A stretch of 64,000 nt of DNA from assembly GCF_028682455.1 (NCBI RefSeq), contig NZ_JANHLD010000002.1, forward strand, positions 1,350,813 to 1,414,812, in the 5' to 3' direction. This document shows positions 19,219 through 27,106 of this stretch, in pieces. A program made the position numbers and the translations under genes. How positions within the stretch are numbered: position 1 is the stretch's first letter; each line of letters starts with the position of its first letter. Under the pieces are notes generated by a model. It made no database searches, had not been told where the DNA came from, and saw only the letters and a list, made by a program, of their open reading frames with translations. This DNA comes from Pseudomonas putida. GTDB lineage: Bacteria > Pseudomonadota > Gammaproteobacteria > Pseudomonadales > Pseudomonadaceae.

Positions 19219-19267
19219 AATTATTTGAAATTATGGCTCAGCAATAATTATGTCCCAGCGATAATTT
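19219..19267 (+). repeat. 49-bp direct repeat, left copy (candidate recombinase site)
   Basis: Matches the sequence at 39246-39294 at 48 of 49 positions, in the same orientation, about 20 kb apart. Internally, AATTAT and ATAATT arms alternate with GC-richer 9-bp spacers (GGCTCAGCA and GTCCCAGCG), giving two tandem dyads that share a central ATAATTAT. This arrangement is typical of binding sites for tyrosine recombinases. It may be an end or attachment site of the segment that holds the defence genes. Confidence 0.75.
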
Positions 19268-19395
19268 ACTAACCGCAGGTTCCAGTTCGCCCGGGGCGGC
19301 CATCACTAAGGACTGCCACCACGGCTAGGGCAGACGCAATCACCTCCGCTGGCGAGGGCACTCATCGCGTCTTTTGGATCAACCGAGAGGGTAAA

Positions 19396-22254
19396 TCACT
19401 GCGCGGGCTGCTCTCTCTCCTGCTCGCGCTGGGCAACACTGGCCAAGCAACGATCGATGAACTGAAGCTCCTGGTCGAGTTCTTCGGCACGCTTCTCCAG
19501 CGCTTTCAACGAAGTCTGGTGCTCCTGCTGCACTTGCTCCGGCGCCCCGGCGAGCCTTGGCAGCTTTCTACGGTTCCTCTCGATCTTTTCGTTTATCTCG
19601 GCAAGGAATTTCTCCCCTGACTCCTTTTTCCTGGCTGTGAACAGCTGGCATTCCAAGAAGCGGATGGCATCGTAGATGCGCAACACCTCTCCACTGGTCT
19701 TGGCGTGAACGAAGTTCAGGCTGCCCTCGTCGAAGGCATGATGCTCCTGGTTTTGCCCACCCCAGTTGACCAGGTCATTCTTGATGAAATTGAAATACGA
19801 CAGGTCGTAGGCAATGAACGGCTCGACCAGTGAGAAAGTGTGCTCCAGGCTGACCTGCAGGTACATGCTCTTTTTGAGCTGCGACTTGTTGAAGTTGGCC
19901 GTGACCGTGACACCGTTCTCGATGCAGAACTCAAGCACCATGGATTCGAACCAGATACGGCAATACAGCAATGCCTGACGGACGTCGAATACCGATAGCG
20001 CCTCGTACACCTTTCTCTGGAAGCCCCCCGCATGATCGATCACCACGATACCCTTGTTCGTGTAACTGAGCACGTGACTGGAGTGCTGATCGCACTGAGG
20101 GTGGCGGTCGGCGATGATGCAGAAACGCTCCCAGAAGAGGCGGTCATGGGTAGTGACAACCATCTGGATCCGACGAAGGTAAGCATCGCTGAAGAACAGG
20201 TCGATGATGTTCGATCGGTGCTCGGTGTCGATCGCATTGACGACGTCATCGAAGACGATCAGCGGGAAATTGTTCTTCTCAGCCATCGCCAGAAGGATGG
20301 ACAAGCCCAGCGCCCGTAGATGTCCTTCGCTGAGCACCGCAAACGCATCGAGCAATGACCCGTCAACGTTGCTGATCTTGATCCGGTAGCTATCCGCCTG
20401 GCGGTCGAAGCTCAACGACGCGATCTGCTCATGGTCATCGTCGTGGTTGTTGATCGCGCGATAGTACTCGGCAGCTTTGGCTTCAATCCCTGTGATGCGT
20501 GCTTTCTCTAGCTCGAGCTTGTAATCCAGCAAATCGCGGTACAGCGTTCGGTACTCCGCCTCCAGATCCTTGAGCAGCTGATTGAAATGGCTGTTGTCGA
20601 CGGCATCGTTGATCAAAGCCGCTTTATGCTTCATCAGGTCTAACATCTTGTCATTGGCGACCTTGAACTCGCGTTTCGCCAACTTATTGAGGTCGAACTG
20701 CTGCTTCAGCGACTCATCAATCTGTTTCAGCTCTGTAATCAGTGCTTCAAGCCGGGCGGCCTGGGCCCCTGCTTGGCCGACCTCCCGACGCTTGCGCTCA
20801 CAGGCTCGCAGATAGTCCTCGATCTGGCCTGCGCTTCCCGTGCATAGCCTCAGAAACGAGTTGAGGACGGACGGCGCGACTTCCGAGCGATCGGCTGCGG
20901 CATGAAACTTCGCAAGAGCCTCCTCCAATTCGTCCATATTCATTGCGCAAGGAACATCGGCGTGCTCATTGACCTTCACCGCGCTGATGCCGGTCGCGAC
21001 TCGTGATGCCCAGAGCGCGATCCGGGAGTCATTTCGCTGCCTGGATTGCTTGAGGGCCTCCAGCGCACCCAACGCCTCGATCTGCTCTCGTGCCCTCTCG
21101 AACGGGTTGACTACCACCCGGTCGAGGGGCGTCAGGCATGCGGGACAAGTTTCCTCCGTCTGCAACTTTTCGATGGCCTCCAGGGCCTCGAAGACGGCGC
21201 GATAATTAACGTCGCTCGCCCTCTGAAAAAATGCCTTCTCGATATCGGCTCTGCGATGGAGCAAGCGCTGGGCGATGGCACAGATGCGCTTCAACTGCCT
21301 CAGCTGAATGGCGAACGGTACCTTGGCGGCCCTTAGGCGCTCAGCACCACGAATGTGCATTTCCATAGTGTTGCGCAGCCGCAAGACCTTTCGGCGCACA
21401 TCGAAGTCTTGGCCGGCCCCCAGCCCCAGCAGCCGACAACTCTCGGAGACCGATGCCTGAAGGTCGGCCCTGTGCTTACGCCGAAGCTGGCCCAAGCTGA
21501 TCTGGGTGCGCTCAAGAGCGTCGAGTGCCTCGGCTTGATCGGCACGCATGAAGGCTTTGAGCGAGAAGCTTTCTGGCCGTACGAACCGAGAAATGACCTC
21601 TTGGAGTTCTTCCAAACCAAACAAGGTAGCCAGGACATCACTCTCAGCACTGCCAGTATCCTTTGAACCCAAGAGCGAAAACTCCTGAAGACGGTTCCGA
21701 TCGATGAAACAGCCCGACCAGCTGATGCTTCGTATGACTTGTAGCTTGTCTGTTCCCATCAGCATCAGCTTGGGCTTCACCTCTCCCCGTGCAATGTACT
21801 GATTGACCTTAGTCTTGCGCCTGGCCGCTTCCTTGATATCGCCAGTGGTGCCGATTTCCAATGCTTCGCATAGCGATGATTTGCCGCCGCCATTGGGTGC
21901 GTAAAAGATGTTTTTGAGCTTACTGAAGCGAATGAAGGTGCCTTTGTCGTCGGGGCCAAACTCGCCGAAGCCTCGGAAGTTTTTCACGCGAAGGTAGTCA
22001 AACATGCCGAGGCCGGACGGCGGTATTCGATCCAATTCCGGCTTGCGGTCGAGCACTTTTTTGAATCGGGCGGCGATGCGCTGGTAGTTGCGTCCCAGTA
22101 AGTGGTCAGCTGCCGCCGTAATGTGCGACTTGATGTGGTCGGAATAGCGCCCCTTACTCTGGTTCGCCTGGTACATGCACCAGAGCAGCACGAGGTATGC
22201 ATCAGTGCGCCCCTCAAGGTTCTGCCTCGCAAAACTTAAAAGGTACTGACTCAT
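19396..22254 (-). CDS. AAA ATPase with zinc-hook motif, SMC/RecF type
   Basis: The start is the ATG at 22254, with GGGAGG just upstream (952 aa). Walker A (APNGGGKSS) is near residue 120, a CPAC zinc-hook motif lies near residue 370 within long coiled coils, the ABC signature LSEGH is near 643, Walker B (LIVFDD) near 664, and TTHD (H-loop) near 700. The C-terminal 200 residues form a separate helical domain with an R-x3-E pair and a histidine about 39 residues after the Arg, loosely reminiscent of PrrC/RloC anticodon nucleases. Such single-gene zinc-hook ATPases are common in defence islands. It is divergent from the DUF4365-TPR gene, sharing 275 bp of promoter region. Confidence 0.75.
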   Translation of the reverse strand: MSQYLLSFARQNLEGRTDAYLVLLWCMYQANQSKGRYSDHIKSHITAAADHLLGRNYQRIAARFKKVLDRKPELDRIPPSGLGMFDYLRVKNFRGFGEFGPDDKGTFIRFSKLKNIFYAPNGGGKSSLCEALEIGTTGDIKEAARRKTKVNQYIARGEVKPKLMLMGTDKLQVIRSISWSGCFIDRNRLQEFSLLGSKDTGSAESDVLATLFGLEELQEVISRFVRPESFSLKAFMRADQAEALDALERTQISLGQLRRKHRADLQASVSESCRLLGLGAGQDFDVRRKVLRLRNTMEMHIRGAERLRAAKVPFAIQLRQLKRICAIAQRLLHRRADIEKAFFQRASDVNYRAVFEALEAIEKLQTEETCPACLTPLDRVVVNPFERAREQIEALGALEALKQSRQRNDSRIALWASRVATGISAVKVNEHADVPCAMNMDELEEALAKFHAAADRSEVAPSVLNSFLRLCTGSAGQIEDYLRACERKRREVGQAGAQAARLEALITELKQIDESLKQQFDLNKLAKREFKVANDKMLDLMKHKAALINDAVDNSHFNQLLKDLEAEYRTLYRDLLDYKLELEKARITGIEAKAAEYYRAINNHDDDHEQIASLSFDRQADSYRIKISNVDGSLLDAFAVLSEGHLRALGLSILLAMAEKNNFPLIVFDDVVNAIDTEHRSNIIDLFFSDAYLRRIQMVVTTHDRLFWERFCIIADRHPQCDQHSSHVLSYTNKGIVVIDHAGGFQRKVYEALSVFDVRQALLYCRIWFESMVLEFCIENGVTVTANFNKSQLKKSMYLQVSLEHTFSLVEPFIAYDLSYFNFIKNDLVNWGGQNQEHHAFDEGSLNFVHAKTSGEVLRIYDAIRFLECQLFTARKKESGEKFLAEINEKIERNRRKLPRLAGAPEQVQQEHQTSLKALEKRAEELDQELQFIDRCLASVAQREQEREQPAQ

Positions 22255-22529
22255 CGCGCATCCTCCCTGGTGCACATCAGCGTAACCGGACTGGCATCAA
22301 GAAGCCATTACCAGGTGCTCTGGAAAGGCCGGAGCTCGGATAACCTTGGGCAGTCTCGTGCAAGACAGGTATGCGCCCAACCTGCCTCTCAGCCCCAGAA
22401 ACAGAGATATTGATCCCGTAGCCTGATCCCAAGCCCTGTTTAGAGGGCTGTATACTCCTGAAAAAAATTGCACCGAGAAACGCCTCTTTACGCCATCAGC
22501 GCCCTTTTTGATTATGCCGAGGAAGCACC

Positions 22530-25500
22530 ATGCCAGTTGACGGGCCTTTACCTGGGACGGGTGATCAGCACGACATCAATGCCGATGCAATACGTTGCCT
22601 GATGGCTCGTCATCCCAAGGATTGGCGATTGCAAAGCCTGGAAGGGACTGACGACTATGGCTATGACTTTCAAGTGCAGACCACGCCGAATCAACGCGCG
22701 ACGGATATTTTCCGTATCCAACTTAAAGGCACCCGCTCTCCGAGCCTGACGGCGGATGGCGAATACATTTCGGTCGCTCTGAAAGCCACCACTGTCCGCT
22801 ATTACGCCCGAGCCGTAGAACCGGTGCTCTTGGTGATCTGCGACCTATCGGTAAACGAAGACCCTGTTGACTGCCCCCTTTACTACGTCTGGCTCAGGGA
22901 TGAGCTGATCCGCATCACCGTCGATGATCTGTCTGCCGAACAGAAATATGTCACCCTTCGCGCGCCAACAAAGAACATTCTGAAAAGGACTACTGATCTC
23001 TCTGAGGGCATTCGCCACCAGAACGAACTGTCTCGCGTGGGGCACGTCCTTAGCCAACGCGCGGAGCACACCCACCCCGGGATGCAAGCAGATGACCGCT
23101 TAACCTTGGTTCAGGGGGTGGTAAAAGGCGTGGCTGCGAGAGGGGCTGCACTGATGAACGCTTTGGCAGGCTCAACGGAAGACTACTGGGTCAACCCAGC
23201 TCGGGACACGCTTGCCTGGAATCTGACTCAGGCTAAAGCAGATCTACGGGTAACTGCGCTGGATCGAGCAAAGATACAGCTCGACGAGGCAGAGCCAAAG
23301 CTAGAAGAATCGACCACCCTTGAGCGCGCAGAATATTGGCGTCTACGTGGCAACTGGCAGGTTCAAACGGGGGATAACCAAGCGGCAGTCTCCTCATACC
23401 AGAACGCGTATGAGGCAACGCCTTTGCCCAAGTACCGAGCCGCTTTGGTAGAGGCAGAGATCCGCATCAGATTCGAACACGATAGCGACTCGCTTGCTGA
23501 GTTGCATGATCTACTGGAGGGTGATGACCCTATAGTCATCGCCGTTCGTTCCCGGCTCCATGCTGTGCAAGGGCATTACGAGCTGGCCGTTGAGCTGGCT
23601 GATTTGCTTCCAGAACCTCAACGGTCTTTCGCCAGAGCGTTTGCACATTGGTTGTCTGAGGAGCCTGCAAATGCCCTGGCGGACTGCGAAGCGGGCCTTG
23701 CATCCTGCGAGGCATCAGATGACATACGTGAACTGTTGCTTTTGCTTAGGGCCCGAGCCAAATTTGCCCTCGCGTTGGCCACCGCCAGTACGCAGCGACG
23801 TGAATCTATCCCACCAGCAGGTCTTCCGGGTGTAGACCTTCAAAAGCTTGAGGAGGCTTGGGCTGCGATTAACGACGCTGTCTTGTCCATAAAGGCATCA
23901 GGCTGGGATTCCAACATAGAGCAGCTCGTCGACATTTGGGGGGCTGCAGCGTCGGCACTCGGCAAGGCAGATTCGATACTTGCAGACCTGAAGGATGCTG
24001 CGCAGAAACGCCCGGACTTGCCCCATATCCATGAGGTCTTACGGAGCATTGCAGGTCAGTTATCGGACTTCACCCTCGCGTTGTCGGCAAATGATCAGTT
24101 GCCCGATTCACCGGACAAGCATCTCTGGAACACGCTCCTGCTTTATGAAATCCGGAAGTTCCGGGCATGCTACCAAAGCTTCAGCGTATACATCGGTAGC
24201 GTGGATCGCAGCCATCCCCTATTTGGGTCGGCTGTCACAGCAGCCTCTATTTCTGCTCACAAATCAGTTCAGCCTGGCCTCGTGAAACAGTGGATGGGTC
24301 TGCTCGAATCAGATCCTGATCTAGCCGCCCAAGCCGCCCTCGCACATTTTTATCTCCAGTTGGAGATCAGCAGGTTGGCCAAAGATGAGGCTTTGAGTTC
24401 GCTGCAGGCTAGGTATGAGGAACTGGATCGGCCCGTGAGCATTGCACTCACCCTCATCCACGAGCTTGATCCTACCGATTCGGAAAGTGCGATGGAGTGT
24501 GTTCGACTCGCCGAAAGGATAACTGAGCACTACGTACTTTCGCCTGCGATGGCCGCGTGCCTCGGGATGGCGTTGGTAACCTTGAAAGATTGGCAGGGCC
24601 TCGTAGAACTGTGTCAAAGCAATAGAGTGCGCGTTGAGCCAGGTGATCGAATGGGGGCCTTTGAGGCATTGGCACTTGATCATCTAGGCGAAACGGAAAA
24701 AGCCCGCGATCGGTTGTTGAAAATTGTAGCTACGGGATCCGACGACCCACTGGCTCTGAACACCTATGTCACGATCGCTACTCGTTGCGGCTACGTCGAT
24801 GACGCAGTAGAGGCGGCGGAAAGGGCTCTTGAAACTGCGAAGTCCAAAGGGGAACAGTTGGAGTTCGTGAAGTTACTGTTCTTCCTCATTCAGTTTTCCG
24901 ACCCAACGAGCGACAGGCTATTGGAGCTGGCCCTGCGAGCTGGCGAATTAGTAGATCAGAACGTAGAGAGCCAGGAAGGCACCTACTTGATGATGCATCT
25001 GAGCGGCACCATGGGTGGACGCAATGACATCGGCCTTGCCAGGGATAGAGAGCAATTCCGAACACGCGCTGATGCATTTTTCAGAAATTTCCCGAGTTCC
25101 CGGATGCTCTGGAAGGGCGAGGTTCGAGAGGGCGCCTCTGGTAAGGAGTTGGTTGAATGCCTGAAAGCACTGACTGGACTGACGCCCGACAGAGAAGCAT
25201 TCCAGAAACGGCAGGAGCGCTCCCTACAGCAGGGGTTAAACACCATCCCTTTCTCATGGCGCCCGCGACTGGTGCTGTCTTGCATTTCCGATATCGTGCA
25301 TCTGTGGGAAGTTGCCAAGGTGTCCAGCCGGGATGATCGCCAGTATCACCTGGCGATGGTCAACGATATTGGTTGGCAACCGATCGGTGCCGATGACCTG
25401 CGCAAGCGAGTGCCTTTGCTGGATTGGACAGCGCTGCTAGTCCTCAATGACTTGGGGCTCATCGACGCCGTCATCACTTTCTTCGGCCAAATTGCAGTGG

Positions 25501-26495
25501 CCAGAGCCACGATGGAGGAGCTTGCCGAGTTCACAAATCCTTTATTCGGAAGCCCAATGCGAAGCAAATGCCTGAGCCTGCAGAACGCCTTGAAGCCCCA
25601 CCTCGCTTCGATCCTCCAACCCTCCCCTCTAGAGGAAGCAAGCGAAGCATCGTCCTCAAAAGTAATTGGGCGAAGCAACAGCGAAATGGTGGAGATATGC
25701 GCCAAAGAGCCAGAACGGTACAGGCTCTATTCTGATGACGAAGCGCTGCGCACTTTTTGTGCCGCAGGTTCCGAGGTCGATGGCTTCTGCACGCTTGACG
25801 TCCTGGCCGCCCTGACAGAGGTTGGGCAGCTCTCACTACTTGAAAAAGCGGGCAAAATTGCGCAGCTGTGCGAATGGCGGGTTGGGGTAATCGTACAGCT
25901 ATCCGAGATTGTGCAGTTACTCCCTCCGGCTGCCTTTACTGCACGAACCGTACGTCAAGGCGTAGAAATCCTTGACGCAGAACCTGAGTTCATTTCAATG
26001 ATCTCGGCGCTCTGGGATTACCGCGTGCCCTTTGAGAAAGCGCTGGGGCATGCAGCATCGGCGCTGCGTGTACTGGTGGAGCAGGCTCTGCTTCCTGAGA
26101 TTGGACTAGCTGCGCTGATGCGACACTGGCATGTCAAAGCAGCCATGAAAAATGATGCTCCTGATCAGGCCCTTGAGACCATAGTCCTTTTGATCATCAC
26201 CGCCGCGCTCATGGGTCACTTGCCGAGGGCTTGCGCCAAACGACTCTGGACGGTTTACAGGCTGTTGGTCGAGTCTCACCATGGTGACCAAATGGACGAG
26301 CGTCTTGAGAAGGTTGCCATCCGGTTGCTAGGTTCGAAATGTGCTCAGTTGGAGTCCGTAGCGGCTACCGAAGGTTTGCGAATCTTTACCGAGCTCAATG
26401 AGAGTCTAACGAGGGGCACAATTGACCAGTCCGAGTTCGCCAACGCTTACACGACAGCACGAATAGCGGCGCAGAGCCCTAAATTCGGACGATGA
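22530..26495 (+). CDS. DUF4365 (nuclease-like) - TPR repeat protein
   Basis: A 1321-aa protein with GAGGAA ahead of the ATG. Residues about 10-150 match DUF4365, a PD-(D/E)xK-like domain: conserved Asn in the first helix (INADAIRCL), GTDDYGYDFQVQ supplying the acidic residue, and FRIQLKGT supplying Q-x-K. From about residue 240 to 850 helical pairs with TPR-like spacing (WRLRGNWQVQTGDNQAAVSSYQ and similar) form a long superhelix, suggesting a sensor or scaffold. The C-terminal 450 residues are helical without a known domain. It overlaps the DUF2384 gene by 4 bp. A nuclease effector controlled by a sensor array is a reasonable inference; the activity is unproven. Confidence 0.72.
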   Translation: MPVDGPLPGTGDQHDINADAIRCLMARHPKDWRLQSLEGTDDYGYDFQVQTTPNQRATDIFRIQLKGTRSPSLTADGEYISVALKATTVRYYARAVEPVLLVICDLSVNEDPVDCPLYYVWLRDELIRITVDDLSAEQKYVTLRAPTKNILKRTTDLSEGIRHQNELSRVGHVLSQRAEHTHPGMQADDRLTLVQGVVKGVAARGAALMNALAGSTEDYWVNPARDTLAWNLTQAKADLRVTALDRAKIQLDEAEPKLEESTTLERAEYWRLRGNWQVQTGDNQAAVSSYQNAYEATPLPKYRAALVEAEIRIRFEHDSDSLAELHDLLEGDDPIVIAVRSRLHAVQGHYELAVELADLLPEPQRSFARAFAHWLSEEPANALADCEAGLASCEASDDIRELLLLLRARAKFALALATASTQRRESIPPAGLPGVDLQKLEEAWAAINDAVLSIKASGWDSNIEQLVDIWGAAASALGKADSILADLKDAAQKRPDLPHIHEVLRSIAGQLSDFTLALSANDQLPDSPDKHLWNTLLLYEIRKFRACYQSFSVYIGSVDRSHPLFGSAVTAASISAHKSVQPGLVKQWMGLLESDPDLAAQAALAHFYLQLEISRLAKDEALSSLQARYEELDRPVSIALTLIHELDPTDSESAMECVRLAERITEHYVLSPAMAACLGMALVTLKDWQGLVELCQSNRVRVEPGDRMGAFEALALDHLGETEKARDRLLKIVATGSDDPLALNTYVTIATRCGYVDDAVEAAERALETAKSKGEQLEFVKLLFFLIQFSDPTSDRLLELALRAGELVDQNVESQEGTYLMMHLSGTMGGRNDIGLARDREQFRTRADAFFRNFPSSRMLWKGEVREGASGKELVECLKALTGLTPDREAFQKRQERSLQQGLNTIPFSWRPRLVLSCISDIVHLWEVAKVSSRDDRQYHLAMVNDIGWQPIGADDLRKRVPLLDWTALLVLNDLGLIDAVITFFGQIAVARATMEELAEFTNPLFGSPMRSKCLSLQNALKPHLASILQPSPLEEASEASSSKVIGRSNSEMVEICAKEPERYRLYSDDEALRTFCAAGSEVDGFCTLDVLAALTEVGQLSLLEKAGKIAQLCEWRVGVIVQLSEIVQLLPPAAFTARTVRQGVEILDAEPEFISMISALWDYRVPFEKALGHAASALRVLVEQALLPEIGLAALMRHWHVKAAMKNDAPDQALETIVLLIITAALMGHLPRACAKRLWTVYRLLVESHHGDQMDERLEKVAIRLLGSKCAQLESVAATEGLRIFTELNESLTRGTIDQSEFANAYTTARIAAQSPKFGR

Positions 26496-26794
26496 GTGCG
26501 GGCAGCAAGCGCTGGACGCTGCGCTATGCGGCTTCAGTGTGGTCGAGGCTGGGCGCCTCGCAGGTGGCCGCGATCAACGACGGGATGACCCCAACGCACG
26601 AAAGCCCCGAATCGACGGAAACGATTGACCCCCAGCTGCTTGAAGCAGCCATCGCTGTATTCGGCGACAAGAAAAGCGCGCTGAACTGGCTATCGAAGCC
26701 CTTGCGCACCCTGGGAACGAAACGTCCTAGGGATGTCGCCATCGAGCAAGCTCTGAGTCTGATTCAGCGTATTAAGCATGGATTTGGTGCCTGA
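26492..26794 (+). CDS. DUF2384 (MbcA/ParS/Xre antitoxin C-terminal) domain protein
   Basis: A 100-aa protein whose start codon overlaps the upstream stop as ATGA, so it is translationally coupled. Residues about 48-99 match the MbcA/ParS/Xre toxin-binding domain: AIAVFGDKKSALNWL, then LGTKRPRDVA, then IQRIKHG. In classical systems this domain binds and blocks a RES-domain NAD-degrading toxin and is preceded by an Xre DNA-binding region. Here neither a RES gene nor a clear HTH is present. Its tight coupling to the DUF4365-TPR gene suggests it inhibits or partners that protein instead. Confidence 0.75.
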   Translation: MSAGSKRWTLRYAASVWSRLGASQVAAINDGMTPTHESPESTETIDPQLLEAAIAVFGDKKSALNWLSKPLRTLGTKRPRDVAIEQALSLIQRIKHGFGA

Positions 26795-26929
26795 GAGAAC
26801 CTTCGAGATTGGCAGATCCACACACGCAGACTACTGCCCAACTTCCAGACGGACTGAATCCAGAAGAAAAAAAATATCGCTTTTGAGCATGATTGTCTGA
26901 CACCGGCCTGAAGATTCTCCCAGTACGCG

Positions 26930-26958
26930 TTGACCAGCAATGCGTGCCGTGATATCAG
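26930..26958 (+). promoter_or_regulatory. predicted sigma70 promoter of retron RNA
   Basis: TTGACC at 26930-26935 and TATCAG at 26953-26958 are separated by 17 bp. A start 6-7 nt downstream falls at about 26965, precisely the first base of the left arm of the long inverted repeat of the predicted msr-msd RNA. Confidence 0.55.
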
Positions 26959-26964
26959 TTTACC

Positions 26965-27099
26965 ACCGGGCTCGGGGCACGATTTAACTTTCCACTGACT
27001 ATATGCGGTGGCCACTGCAAGGGTAGCTTTGCCTGATCGCGCTATACGTTGACGTTATCGATGGCGCTGGTAGAAGAGAAAATAGCCCCGAGACCCGGT
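26965..27099 (+). ncRNA. candidate retron msr-msd RNA
   Basis: The stretch is flanked by arms that pair as retron a1/a2 repeats: ACCGGGCTCGGGGCA at 26965-26979 and TAGCCCCGAGACCCGGT at 27083-27099, complementary except for one or two bulged bases. The right arm ends 7 nt before the RT start codon, as is usual for retrons. Inside are a short hairpin (GCGGT/ACTGC, 27005-27018) and a longer imperfect stem (27039-27067, closed by GCGC/GCGC with loop TTGA) that could be the msd. The first G after a1 (26981) is a candidate branching guanosine. The fold was done by eye. Confidence 0.65.
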
Positions 27100-27106
27100 A
27101 CTACGA

